NCBI GenBank assembly: GCA_015178975.1
Contig: WHVD01000150.1
Span: 124,001-188,000, forward strand
DNA: 64,000 nt
Direction: 5' to 3'
Origin: Hysterangium stoloniferum
Taxonomy: Eukaryota; Basidiomycota; Agaricomycetes; Hysterangiales; Hysterangiaceae
Below, in pieces: positions 1 to 10,675 of the stretch (positions within the stretch are counted from its first letter, which is position 1; the number at the start of each line of letters is the position of its first letter). The notes under the pieces are model-generated. The model made no database searches, was not told the DNA's origin, and saw nothing but the letters and a program-made list of their open reading frames with translations. The translations under genes were made by a program, and so were the position numbers.

Positions 1-1130
1 GAGCCTTCCACATCGTATGGGCCATCGCACGGCCACCATTTCACAGTTCCGGGAGCCATCTTTCTCCAATCATCTGAATAATGTGAACCTGGCACCTTGT
101 ATAACGTGCGTGTGTCCGTTTTGTGAACCCACAAGAGCAGGAGTGCATTCAAGACAAGTGCGGCCGCCAGGATACCCGGCCCATACCAAGCAAGTTTTGC
201 CACTGGGATGCTACGCTTTCGTCCTGCGGTCACCCCATTCTCAAAACCAGTTTCACCGGCCAGCATTTTTGTGCCATAATTTTTTGAAGATAACATCGTG
301 GAGGTTCAAGACATGTCGTGAGACCGATCAGCAACTCGGTTGATGGGGTACGAGGGATTGGATCTACCCCGGGCCGTTATCTCGGAATTTAACCGCGATT
401 AGCGAGACCGCATGAGTCATCCATCCATGGTGTGTTGCGCCTTTAAAACCCTTTTCGTTGCCAACCACAGGTCTTACACGGTCAAACAACGCTGCTCCAT
501 ATTTGCGGTGTTACCTCTGGCCATGCGTCCCAACCCGTTGTCGTGTTATGACATGGGTTGTACACTCCGTCTCAATTTGTTTAAAAAGCCCAGGAGCAAA
601 CTGTGAAAATCCAGTCTGTACTGACATTCTTCCCTTGAATAAATTGTCTATGAGTATGCTCCATCAAGAACCTCTTCTTTGCATCCCTCATCGCACTCGC
701 GTCCTGCAGTTCCGTTGTGCAGAGCCTGTATTACATGAGAAAGCCAACGCTACGCCTAAGGGGTTTGTTCACATCCAGGCCGCACATCGCTCTTGTGTCT
801 GCTGCTGACTTCTGTAAATGCCCCAATAATACGACACCAGTTTCCTCGAGATTCTCAGTAATCATCGAGTTCATGACAAAAAGATCGGTATTATCTAGAC
901 AGAGACGATTCTCTTGGGGTGATCTTCGCCGTACAAAGGGAGGGGCAATGAGAGTGAACAATGCTACATACGCTGGTATATATGTCAATAATATGTTGTA
1001 CACCAGGTCCTTCCTTAATTGCTAGAGTGACAAATATCCCAGTCGTTTCTTGAAGGCTTGGCCACCACAGTGGAGTGTCGGAATTAGCTAAAGTAGATGC
1101 ATATAGTACTCAGCCTAGGAGGATGTCTGT
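1..1130. other. Gene-poor stretch, nothing recognised
   Basis: This stretch keeps a normal number of CpG dinucleotides, unlike the AT-rich repeat that follows. Several overlapping open frames of 60-116 codons exist on both strands, but none shows a recognisable domain or a convincing spliced structure. It could be degraded host sequence or the tail of a gene lying to the left. Confidence 0.4.
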
Positions 1131-1139
1131 ATTTGCTAT

Positions 1140-1770
1140 AATATAAGATGTTCAACCATGAAGTAGTATTGCTACAAAACTCTATTTTTAAATAGTTATA
1201 TCTATTCTGAGACTTCCATATTGTAAAAGAACAATCATGGGAAACAGTTCTCCATATTACATCCTACACCATTTAAAGTCATTTAATAGAATTTATTTTA
1301 TATAATTCTTCTCATGTATGATGGCCCCTAGTACTTTTATTGGTACTTTGTTTAAAAGTTATAATGCAGCTATTTCCATAAAATATATATGAGATATTAT
1401 CAGAGGTTTTTATCCTATAGCCCTTCCCTATTAAGCAAAGCCACCTACATATTCTTAGTACAATGGAGCAGGTGAAAATCTTTTCATGTTGACAGGCGCA
1501 TTCTGAAATAATACATATGTATTCAGAGGTGTCAATGACATACATATGCATGAGATGACTATTTAAAAGGATATGCCATTTAAAAGTCTTAGTGTTTCAA
1601 TCTACAGTGTACTAAACTCTTTGACAATATATTCTGCTCCTAAAAGGTACTTGTCTTATAATATGCAAATAAGTTTTAAATATCCCCAAAGTTTGAAAAA
1701 TCAAAGCATGTTTGAATTAAATCCCAAGTGTTAAAAATGACCTCAAGGGTATATTAGAATTTGATACATT
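1140..1770. repeat. AT-rich, CpG-free dispersed repeat (copy 1)
   Basis: The sequence matches 35170-35800 in inverted orientation, with shared landmarks along the whole length, including the stretches around 1200-1290, 1330-1390 and 1735-1770. Neither copy contains a coding frame. The second copy lies inside the LTR element at 33586-37865, so this is a dispersed non-coding element of unknown class, perhaps a non-autonomous transposon or part of a larger element. Confidence 0.55.
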
Positions 1771-1885
1771 TGATAGTTTCTAGTTATCCTCCCTATAGGC
1801 AATCCAGAATAGCTTAAATGCTACTATGTACCCATCAGTGTTGCTGAAAACATAATTCCAAGGACCATTGAATATGCCAAGGGTG

Positions 1886-3061
1886 TGTTACAACCCATTC
1901 CCAGATGTTTCAATATCCGACTTCCGACTTCTGACTACGGAACATTATAATTACCATATCTTCCGCATTCTTCCCTTGTTCCATATTTGGTAATTTGTCT
2001 GTTGACAAGTATTCACTCGTTCATCTATTATATTCCCATTTCAGAATATTGTCTCCCTGATATGTCTTATTGTATTCCCATTTTAGAATACTCCTATTTC
2101 CATCTTATTATGGTCTTAGTTTGTAGTACAATAATGAGAAGACTTATATTAGTTTCCGCAAATTTATACTTTACTTTAGATCTGATATTGACTTAGTTTC
2201 TTATTCCCTCTTCTGTCTTTCTGTACACTCGATATTCGGAACTCTTTGGAACTCTGAATATCCGTATCTTCCATTGTGTGAAGAGTGGTAGAAGTTCTAA
2301 CTGTTCTATATATGAAGAATATCGACCGTTTAGGTACGATACCATGATGTATTGACTGTCTAAGTCTAATACAGGCTGAACACGTATTGACTGCTTAGTT
2401 CAATATGGTAGAGAGAAGTAGCTATCTAAAGTAAGTAGATAGCTAGAACGAATAAGTAGAATCGACTGTTAAGTGCGATTCTGAACGACTGCTCGAGTGC
2501 AAAGTAGAGTAACTAGAGAGTCGGATAATAGAGTAGCGTGGATGTAGTCCACGCAGGTTGAGATAAGGATTGAGTTTCGACTGGTACAGTTCGAAACTCA
2601 GATTGAGTAGATAGCTAAAGCCCATCTGTGACGGTCGAGATGATACACCAATCACAACTTACAGGACACTAACAGGTGTCTGGGTAAGTCGTGGTTGCAG
2701 TGTAAAAAGTGTCTGAGTTCTAAACTACGGGCGCTAGAATACATAAGTCTGGCGTGTGTGCGCCCACAAGAGTCGATGTACTGCATACATAGGTCGTCGA
2801 ACTAATTATAGATATAATAAAAGAGAGAAAATAGAAATAATAAAGGAAATATAGTAAGAGCTCATCTGACTATATTTCCTGAGTGTATTTCGCCATACCT
2901 CTCACACATTGTAAGTCTCACTTCTGAAATTAAGGACTCTGAGCATTTGTGTAGAGGTGCAGCACATAAGCTGAAGCCAACATCCTGACTATCCAATAGT
3001 TCCTGACTTCCTGGTGACTTTCTGATAGTTCTGGAATAAGTTCCCGACATGGCACTTAACA
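1886..3061 (+). mobile_element. Solo LTR, family C, interrupted by an LTR of family D
   Basis: The element starts TGTTACAACC and ends GCACTTAACA, like the family C copies at 51928-52510 and, in reverse, 9784-10386 and 52746-53276. It is split at 2277-2906 by a family D LTR. About 100 bp before its end it carries the CATAAGCTGAAGCC core shared by several LTR families in this window. The flanking pentamers (GGGTG and CAGTG) match only partly, so its own target duplication is decayed or misplaced. Confidence 0.7.
2277..2906. mobile_element. Solo LTR, family D, nested, TSD CATTG
   Basis: This is a 630-bp TGTGAAG...CTCACA unit flanked by perfect 5-bp direct repeats CATTG at 2272-2276 and 2907-2911. 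The sequence on both sides is continuous family C LTR, so family D inserted second. Related copies sit at 45990-46435 and 50297-50932. No internal coding region is present, which fits LTR-LTR recombination leaving a solo LTR. Orientation is not determined. Confidence 0.88.
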
Positions 3062-3236
3062 CAGTGCAACTGGCTACTAATGACAGCCAGCGTCGGGCTC
3101 ATTTTGGATGGCTGTACATGTTGTTCTGAAACGACCAACATCTTCAAAATCTCAAGGGGTTCACATACAACTTGTTTTCCAGAATGAAGCAAAAGAAAAG
3201 CAATTAATTGCTGTCTGTCATTGCAAGAGATGGAAG

Positions 3237-3552
3237 TGTTAGAATATGAGATACATGATTAGTCTAATCTCATATCTCGTCTTGTGACTGTATATATCCA
3301 ACTGGTTCATAACATGTGATACTGTATATTTAGTTTAGTGTTCACTAGATCCATAGCACGCCATCATGCACAGACCAGTGCACAGACCATGTATGTAGTA
3401 TATAGTTAGTCTAGCTGAGGAGTAGGATCCTCATCTAGAAGCCTAGCAATATCACCGGTTTAATACCTACACCGCTCTACTCTTAGTGGCTATGCTCCCC
3501 AGTGTAGAGAGTTCTCACACTGCGATCTCCAGGCTTGTAGATTACTTTAACA
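3237..3552 (+). mobile_element. Solo LTR, family E (copia-like), TSD GGAAG
   Basis: This is a 316-bp unit starting TGTTAGAATATG and ending ACTTTAACA, flanked by perfect 5-bp repeats GGAAG at 3232-3236 and 3553-3557. The other copy in the window is 28204-28548. Removing it rejoins a continuous minus-strand open frame across the insertion site, so it may interrupt a coding sequence. The copia assignment is inferred from the short LTR and its TGTTAGAA start. Confidence 0.85.
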
Positions 3553-3557
3553 GGAAG

Positions 3558-4100
3558 TTCCCTGAAGGTCCATCACTAATACTCATCAGCAAAATGGTTG
3601 GAAGTGCCCGTCCTTCCCAGACGAGATCCTCCATTCTAAGATGCTCCAGATGCTCCACAAACATCCAGGAGAATTCCGGAACGGGGGATCTCATCCGGGA
3701 GCCGCACGGATCAAAAACCAATTTATTGATGCTGCTGGCCGGCGTGCTGCCAGTCAAAGCAAACTCCTGTTACCTTGCATCATGGACTGTGTGAGCAGTC
3801 GACTTCCTCCCTTGTAGCCATAATTTGATATGATGCTGCCGGCAACACTGGGGATTTATTAATTTCACATATTAGAGGAATTATAACATTGACGAGTTTC
3901 TGAGTTTATGGGTGACACCTAAAGGCACCAAGTGTGGATGACGTTGTGTTCCATTCCAAGGTAATTCTATTAAGTATTTAGGTGAGTGGGTAAGTGTCCA
4001 ATATTTAAATAAATGAACAAAGACAGCTGACAGGACAGCACGAAGAAGGGTAGAAATGCGCCATAAAACGATTTTCACTGAAGATAGTCACGGTATCGGA
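3558..4100. other. Interrupted unidentified sequence, possible gene remnant
   Basis: The part from about 3558 to 3760 is open on the minus strand up to the LTR at 3552 and resembles 28830-28900. It has GATGCTCCAGATGCTCCACA and a following stretch in common with that region. The second copy has lost its CpGs. Function not recognised. From 3780 to 4100 is the 3' flank of the peroxygenase gene; nothing else is visible. Confidence 0.35.
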
Positions 4101-4110
4101 AATCAACCCC

Positions 4111-5223
4111 TTATATCTGAATTTTAACTTTTTGCCATGACGGATCAATACCAAATAGGATCCTGAATGTCGTGGCATTAAAAGTGGGCATTGTCAACCC
4201 GAACCGTGCACGGAACTTGGAGGACCATCCAGTTGGAATTCTCTCCTCTATAAGGAAGGGTTTGATGTCTTCAATATTACCGTCAAACAACAGTAGTAGA
4301 GTAGCGGCGCTGTAACTGTAGCATGCATATGTTAATGTGGGACGGACTCTGTAAGGGACCGAAGTTTATTGAACAGGATACTAACTTGTTTCCGGCAAAA
4401 AATGAGTGAATTGTACTGAGGGAAAATTGGCCATTCGTTTGCTTGGAGTGGGCCATTCGTGTAGTTATCGCTTGTGAGAGATCAGATGCTGTGATTGTTT
4501 TTCCATCCTTGGATAGTGAGAGTAAGTCGTTGACCAAACCTTCATCTGGTTTGGATTGATCGGGGTGCGTGAATGTATCGTATCCTGTAACGATGGTATT
4601 TCAGAAAAGAACAGCAATTAGAATGCTGCTCATTTTACGTGTAAGACTCCCATCGTGTTCCTAAATATTGGTTAAATTCGAAGACCAATCTCAGAAAATA
4701 AAACACTAACAATACCATTATGTACGGAGATGTCGCTAAGGTCTAGGGTGGCATTCTTGTAATCACGACGAAGGATGCCCGCTAAAAAGTTGCACACGAA
4801 GTAACAGAATGAAGGGGAGAAGTTGTAGTATCTGTGCACTTCGTCTCCCAGCTGTTTGAATGTGATTCCACGGCCATCACGGGGGAAAATACCTTCAAAG
4901 GTATCAGTGCCCGTTCAGGAATCTAATGCAGGCTTCATACCGTGGTTACTGAGCGTCATCAATTTTACTGTGAGTTAACAATAGATCGGAAAAGGTACTT
5001 GCCTCAAAGCATTTAAAGCTGGACAGCAAGAGCGACTATCTTGCACCGTAGGAGGCAGAAACTCTGGCCAGTTCGCATCCATTTGTTTTCGCGGGGTAAT
5101 CATATTCAAGGTGAAAAGTGTCGTATCCCATACAAAGACAAGGATGAAACCCCCGATTCTTGCTAGCAGTGACCAAAGGCTTGCGGCGATGTTGCGTGAA
5201 GCTGTGACAATCCAGTATCCCAT
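4111..5223 (-). CDS. Heme-thiolate (unspecific) peroxygenase, chloroperoxidase family
   Basis: The family (Peroxidase_2/HTP) uses hydrogen peroxide to hydroxylate or halogenate organic substrates through a cysteine-ligated heme. Six exons read on the minus strand: 5223-5003, 4948-4941, 4892-4711, 4660-4639, 4584-4386 and 4309-4111, giving 276 aa with no stop, a normal length for a short-type enzyme. The heme-ligand region reads SRSCCPALNALSNHG at residues 63-77, where most relatives have PCP, so the ligand would be Cys67. The acid motif EHD is at 138-140. Residues about 16-40 are hydrophobic, fitting a signal or anchor segment. Intron 1 uses a GC donor and exon 2 has only 8 nt; both are needed to keep the conserved NHG. 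The ATG was chosen because it begins the hydrophobic segment and no good upstream context is seen. Alternative: a recent pseudogene if the micro-exon is wrong. Confidence 0.85.
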
Positions 5224-5289
5224 GATAAGATATTTCGTATTTGAAGGAAAGTAAAGTAAAGGAAGGGGGTTCGACTGTTGGTCCCTCAA

Positions 5290-5805
5290 GCTGTGGGAGT
5301 CCCTGTCACCTACTTATAGATTATAAATAGATTGACTAAAGGCAAGGTCCAGCCAATATCAGTTGCATGTCAAGCGATCCGTCGGCAGGCTGCACTCTAG
5401 GCGTTGGAGTGTCGCTTGTCAGTGTTGGAGATTTGAAATTGCGTTGCTTCGTGATAGATATTAATAAGAGATTGCAAGGAGTGTAGGTTTGTCAAGTTAT
5501 GTGCGCAGTTTGATTAGGAACTCTTAGTGAAAGACAACTTCACTAAATATATATATATCTACCTATTAGGAACTATAGGTAGAATGAATGAAACAATACT
5601 ACTAGCTTGTAGGAGAACTTTGCGTACCTTTAGTGAGTTCACTAAGAGGTCACGCTCTCGATCGTGTTACTATATGCATAGTTCGCGTGTGTTCCAGCTT
5701 ACCAAAGATAGCTGATGTAAGACCATTACTTCAACTTAAGCGGAACGCAATCTGAGAAAGATGTTCAACCTTCGATCGAATCAGGATTTTTGTGAACATA
5801 CATAT
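5290..5805. other. Intergenic, probable promoter and TE debris
   Basis: This is the upstream flank of the peroxygenase gene. A CTCTTAGTGA/TCACTAAGAG type inverted motif recurs at 5522-5540, 5630-5650 and 6190-6225, bracketing the sequence up to the copia relic, so it may be LTR or tail sequence of that element. No gene recognised. Confidence 0.4.
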
Positions 5806-6060
5806 CGGTAGGATTGTTGCTCATGGATATGTACCAGATTGAAATAAGTTGTCTGTTAGCAACATCACAAATAAATGATATCGTATGTCAAATGTGCTCC
5901 GTTCAGATGTGATATTCGTCATTCTTGGCAACCATACATATCGGTAGTCATGAATATGCACCAGATTGAAATAAGTTGTCTGTTAGCGACATCACAAATA
6001 AAATGATATCGTATGTCAAATGTGCTTTATTCAGGTGTGATATTCGTCATTCTTGGCAAC
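5806..6060. repeat. Tandem duplication, period about 126 bp, two units
   Basis: Two head-to-tail units share CAGATTGAAATAAGTTGTCT, the stretch GATATCGTATGTCAAATGTG and the end ATTCGTCATTCTTGGCAACC. Landmarks are offset by 126 bp (for example ACCAG at 5833 and 5959). The units differ by a few substitutions and short indels. No coding potential seen. Confidence 0.85.
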
Positions 6061-6235
6061 CAAGATTGCGGACTGGTTGTTAAGGTAATAGCATTTTGCC
6101 AGCCACCTTTATTAAGCTGGAATGTAACTGTATAGTTCATGCTAAGCAAACTATACTATATACATGTATAGAAGTACACTTGAGATTGTAACCTCTTAGT
6201 GAAGTTATCACTCACTAAGAGGTACACAAAGTTAT

Positions 6236-6690
6236 TATACAAGCCCTCTGTGTTGTCTTACTCATTCATGCCTATACTCACACAGTGACATATTCCACCT
6301 CAGTGGTTGAAAGGGTGACTATTGGTTGCTTCCTTCAAACTCCAGGAGACTGCTCCTCCCTCTATCACAAAGACATACCCAGAGATCAAGTGTCAGTGTT
6401 CCTGTGACCCCCAATCAGCATCAGTGAAGCCTTTGAGTCCCTTCTTGGCACTGTAATGAGTATCTCCGATGACCAGCCAATAGTCTGGTACCTTTTAGGT
6501 ATCTTAGTACTCTTTTAATGGCCTCCCAGTGTGACTGTCCAGGGTTCTCCATGAACTGGGAGAGTAACAAGACAGTGAAAGAGATATCCAGTCATGTGCC
6601 TAATGCTACATACATCAGGGAACCTATGGTTTCACAATATACACATCTCTTTGTATTGTCATTGAGTACTTGGGCATTGGATCTTTGAGA
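6236..6690 (-). pseudogene. Ty1/copia pol relic (RT end and RNase H)
   Basis: Read on the minus strand, this encodes the hallmark copia string GSLMYVALGT (6610-6640 area), then [25 protein letters not shown], then after frame shifts [10 protein letters not shown] and SGYVFVIEGGAVSWSLKE. These correspond to the region between the reverse transcriptase and the RNase H of copia polyproteins. Stops and shifts break it (for example a TGA after ALGT where CGA is expected), and the region is CpG-poor. Only this segment is present; no integrase or gag was found nearby. It is a truncated inactive relic. Confidence 0.8.
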
Positions 6691-6772
6691 TGTGTTGTGT
6701 AAGATGTTGATGGTTTATAGAAAAATGGACAATGTTTTTACATATGACTAAGCTACTGTAAAGTACAAAATA

Positions 6773-7885
6773 TGTTACAGCTGTTCCGAGTACCTAAGGT
6801 GGAGTTCAGAATTTCAAAAAAATCCCGCCACAGACAAATTGTGCCATATCTCCAGAATGAGTGGCAATTAAGGCATAATAGCATTCTATGTGTATGATAT
6901 TGTATGGATCTATGTATGTATGTATATATTTGCCCTTATGACAGGCTATTTAATATTCAGTGAAATATCATTGCAATGGTTCCCTTTCATTCAATTCTCT
7001 CTACATTTGCATATACGCTGGTGGAATTAATACTATGTATTGTATCTAAACATCACCTGAGTTGTAAGGCCTAATACTACCTTTTGAACAAGTTATATTA
7101 CTCACTATCAAGTGTGCATACAGTAAGTGGCACAACTTGTTCAAAGGATGGTATTAAGCCTCACAGCTTAGGGTATATTCATACACAATATATGGTATTA
7201 GTCCTACCAGCTTATATGCAAATCAAGGAAGAATTGAATGAAGGGGAGCCATTGCACTCATATTTCACTAAATATTAAATAGCATCTCATAAGGCCAACT
7301 ATATACATAAATATATAGATCTATACTATATAGTACACACTCCAAAATATTTTGTCTTAATTGGGTCCCTTTCCTGAGATACAGCACAATTTGTCTGTGG
7401 GTCAAAAGCAGAATTTTTTTTTAAACTTTGAACTCCGCCTTAGGTACTCGGAACAGCTGTAAGGGATGTGCAGGCTCATGGAGGGTTTCTGAAGAAACCC
7501 ATCGATAATCCAGTAGGACTTGGCTTCAGCTTATAGGCTGCACCCTTGCAAGATTGTGGTGTCCAATTTCAGACAGGCAGACAGAAAACCCAGGGAGTCC
7601 AGGTGTAGTCAATTGGTTGATAGGTTGGACAGTCGATAGGTTGGGAGGTCAGTTGGAAAGCCTGTGGGCTCCAATGAGGTTGATAGCATTGTGACTCAAA
7701 GATGAGAGGTGGTAATTGAGTGGGGTATGTACATATATGCTAAGTTACTGGAGGAGAACTAAGTTGATTTTCTGACCAGATTGTATGTACAACATTAGCT
7801 AGACTATATAGACTGTGGAATGTATGCAATACCAAATCTGGTAATAATGAAGATCAAAACAAGTAATCATGAAACAAGATGAGTA
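6773..7885 (-). mobile_element. LTR of family A, minus orientation, split by a MITE
   Basis: The left end TGTTA at 6773-6777 continues after the MITE as AAGGGATGTGC at 7462. From there to about 7885 the sequence follows the reverse of the family A LTR, including the GGACTTGGCTTCAGCTTATA core at 7517-7536 and the landmark around 7790-7850. At about 7885 it joins gypsy pol without the rest of the LTR, so it is truncated or deleted there. Confidence 0.7.
6778..7459. mobile_element. Foldback MITE, Tc1/mariner-like ends, TA target
   Basis: The 682-bp element is bounded by TA on both sides (6776-6777 and 7460-7461). Its ends are inverted copies of CAGCTGTTCCGAGTACCTAA. The pairing is not limited to the tips: 6830-6870 pairs with 7370-7410, 6950-7000 with 7215-7270, and 7065-7090 with 7135-7165, with a centre near 7118. 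The whole element is thus one imperfect palindrome with no transposase. TA duplication and TIRs suggest mobilisation by a Tc1/mariner transposase in trans, which is inference. Confidence 0.85.
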
Positions 7886-8803
7886 AACACCAGCTATCTG
7901 AGAGAAAGCCCTAAATACATTACAGCGATCATCAAGTCTAATGAAACCATGCTGGTTGAGAGTCCATTGGGGTTGACTGGGGTCCACGGGGTTGTCAAGG
8001 TGTGCTTTAGTTATCGGGTCTGGTGGAATTGCCAATAGAATATCTGGATGTAACTTCTCAATATCCATAATGATAATTCCACGGATGATGGGATGGATGA
8101 GGAAAGTCATGTGGACTGATGTGGTAAGCTGCTGGTTCATGAAAATAGGTTTCAAGTTGTGTGGGTTTACCATGGCATAGTTGTTGCTCCCCCTCTTTAG
8201 GATAGGCGTCCCATCATCTAGTTAAAGTGTCAGGTTTGCTGCCAAGGCAACCAGGTCGAAAGTGGATAATCATATTGAAGGCTGATAGGTATTCAGACCT
8301 GCAGGCCTGCTGACAAGTCAAAAGCTTTGTAGTAGAAAAGTATTCCAGGTTTTTGTGATCTGTTACAACATCAATCAGAATTCCCAAGCCTTCCAAATAG
8401 TGTCGCCACATTTTGAAAGCTGAAAAAATTGCTAGGAGTTCCTTGTCATGAACATCATAATTGAGCTCTGCTCCAGTGAAAGTCCAGGACAGAAAAGCCA
8501 CAGGGTGAACTTCTCTGTCAGAGTCCTGGATAGACAGAATGGCTCCAAGTGCATAGTTCCAAGGCATCTGTCTCAACAATGAGCAGAAAGTCCAGTTTCC
8601 AATGCGACAAAATTGGAGCTGATGAAAAAGAATCTTTTAAAAGATTGAAAGCTTTTTGACACTTATCATTAAAATTCCATGGAGTATCCTTGCATGTAAG
8701 ATGGGTAAGGGGAATCATGCTGTCAGAATATCCATGGATAAATCGTTGGTAAAAATTGGAAAAGCCAAGGAAAGATTGTATATCTTTGACTTTTCTGGGT
8801 TCC
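7886..8803 (-). pseudogene. Gypsy (chromovirus) pol fragment
   Basis: Read in reverse, this parallels the pol of the element at 41085-46530. It contains HLTCKDTPWNFNDKCQKAFN (RT thumb/connection), VVTDHKNLEYFSTTKLLT and GSKPDTLTR (RNase H region), then the linker with NPHNLKPIFMNQQLTTSVH. The catalytic RT part and the integrase are missing. Frameshifts join at about 8214, 8520 and 8580. The right end at 8803 stops mid-codon where a plus-oriented family A LTR begins, without a matching target duplication, so recombination or deletion shaped this junction. Confidence 0.85.
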
Positions 8804-9602
8804 TGTTATGACCGGAATTCCCACCAGACTCTGGGCACTAACTTATACGCACCCACACCCTATACACACCAATTGTCAGTTTACTGGAATTCCTGCCAGA
8901 CTCTGTATGTCAGACTTGTCCACCTTCAACTTCGTTACTTCATGTATCAGTCACCGGAATTCCTGCCAGACTCCATCCCTGTCTATGTCCGACTCTGTCC
9001 CACACATCAGTCACTGGACCCCACTTGGAAAACCTGTCTTCCCTCTAACTGAGCCCCATTCCCGTTTTAGTCAAATGACCTCCTCCATTCCCGTTATGGT
9101 TTTATGACCTGTCACAATTCAGACTCTGCTCCGTTCCATCCTGTTCCTAACACCAAGTTTGGTGTTTACTTATCTCATTTTATGTTTGTTATTTTCATTT
9201 TCATTATTATTGGATTTGGTATGTTATTCATTCCACAGTCTATATAGTCTGGCAGAAGTTGTACATACAATCCAGTCAGAAAATCAGCTTAGATTCTCCC
9301 CAGTAATCTAGTACATTTTCCACTCTAAACTCCTCTTTGAATTACACCACTCTCACTAGTCAGAGCCCATGGGCTCTGACACATCTACCACTCAACCTCT
9401 GACTTATTTATCTCAACTCCCCAACCTCTCTACCCATGACCCCTCGACCCACGAACTCCACCTGGACTCCCCGGGATTCCTGTCCACCCATTTGAAATTG
9501 GACAACACAATCTCATGAGGGCACACCCTATAAACTGAAGCCAAGTCCTACCAGATTTCCTGCAGGTTTCTCTGGAAACCCTCCATGTACACACCCTTAA
9601 CA
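8804..9602 (+). mobile_element. LTR of family A (799 bp)
   Basis: It starts TGTTATGACC and ends CCCTTAACA, the same terminal structure as the LTRs at 47132-48068 and, reversed, 51049-51866. It carries the CTATAAACTGAAGCCAAGTC core about 75 bp before its end. The flanking pentamers GTTCC and GAGTA differ, so this is not a clean solo insertion. It separates a gypsy pol fragment from a duplicated piece of host gene. Confidence 0.82.
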
Positions 9603-10675
9603 GAGTATGGGAACCTGCATCTGGTGTCCAAACACTTGCAGGGAGAGATAAGGAGTTGGCAGAAGTGTGGTTTGATCGAGTAGTTTAATATGGGTTTCTA
9701 CAGGTAATAATTCATCATGCAAGCATGCATATTTTCATACCACCAAGAATCATGACAAAAGAAAATTGAAGGTATTATGATGGTGTTAAGTGCCATGTCA
9801 GGAATCTATTCTGGAACTATTGGGAAGTGACCGGGAACTCAGAAACTTCCAAATAGGGTCAGGATGTCAGCTTCAGCTTATATGCTGCACCTCTATGCAA
9901 ATGCTCAAAGTCCTTAATTTCAGAGATGGGATTTTACACTAGAGGATACAGATATTCAGAGTTCTGAAGAGTTCCAAATATCAAGCATACAGAGAGAAGG
10001 AAGGAATAAGAAACTAAGTCAATATCAGATCTAATGTAAAGTACAAATTTGCAGAAACTAATATAAGTTTTCTTGTTATTGTACTACAAACTAAGATCAC
10101 AATAAGATAGAATCAGAAGTATTCTGAAATGGGAATACAATAAGATGGACCAAGGAAAGTATTCTGAAATGGGAATACAATAAGCAAATGAGTGAATACT
10201 TGTCAGTCAACAAGTTACCAAATGTGGAACAAAGGTGAGATCCAGAAGTATGGGAACTATGAATGTTCCATAGTCAGGAGTCAGGATTGGATATTGAGGT
10301 GGGAAGTCAGATCAGAAACTTGGGGCAGAGGTTCAGATGTTTCAGATGATATCAGATATTGAAGTATCCAGGAACGGGTCATAACAGATGGAGAATGATT
10401 ATATAATGTTACTTGTGTATGTGTAAACTTTCTTCCTCTTCTTTATTGACTTCACAGTGAATAACATTCCATTTAGAAATTGGTAAACCCCAAGGCAGAC
10501 TGAGGAATAGCAAACTGTTATTGTTGATTTATAATTTTCTCCTTTATATTTGTATAATAGAGTTGCCATATACATGGGAGGTCCCAAGCTCCATATTACC
10601 CCTTGAAAATTCCTTGCTTTAAAATTTTTGAGAGAGCAAGAGAATAGCTAGACAAGAGTGGAGAATAGTGGATTT
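9603..10675 (+). pseudogene. Inverted partial copy of the serine-hydrolase 3' end
   Basis: Outside the LTR at 9784-10386, this is the reverse complement of about 11735-12190, that is the last ~30 codons and the 3' flank of the hydrolase gene at 12099-14337. The coding match starts at 9605 and reaches the GATCGAGTAGTTTAAT region at the stop codon. The flank match continues to about 10675, where a family G LTR begins. About 470 bp of host sequence was duplicated. It is CpG-poor compared with the parent and cannot encode a protein. Confidence 0.85.
9784..10386 (-). mobile_element. Solo LTR, family C, TSD GATGG
   Basis: This is a 603-bp unit TGTTAAGTGCC...GGTCATAACA with perfect 5-bp repeats GATGG at 9779-9783 and 10387-10391. 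The other arm of the inverted duplication (near 11990-12010) has the same sequence without the insertion, so the empty site is present in the window. It is therefore younger than the duplication. Confidence 0.93.

Noticed and set aside
17-1003. Several open frames of 64-116 codons on both strands
   Set aside because: They overlap each other, show no domain and no consistent splice model.
1886-3066. GGGTG/CAGTG as target duplication of the outer family C LTR
   Set aside because: Only three of five bases match; not claimed as a target repeat.
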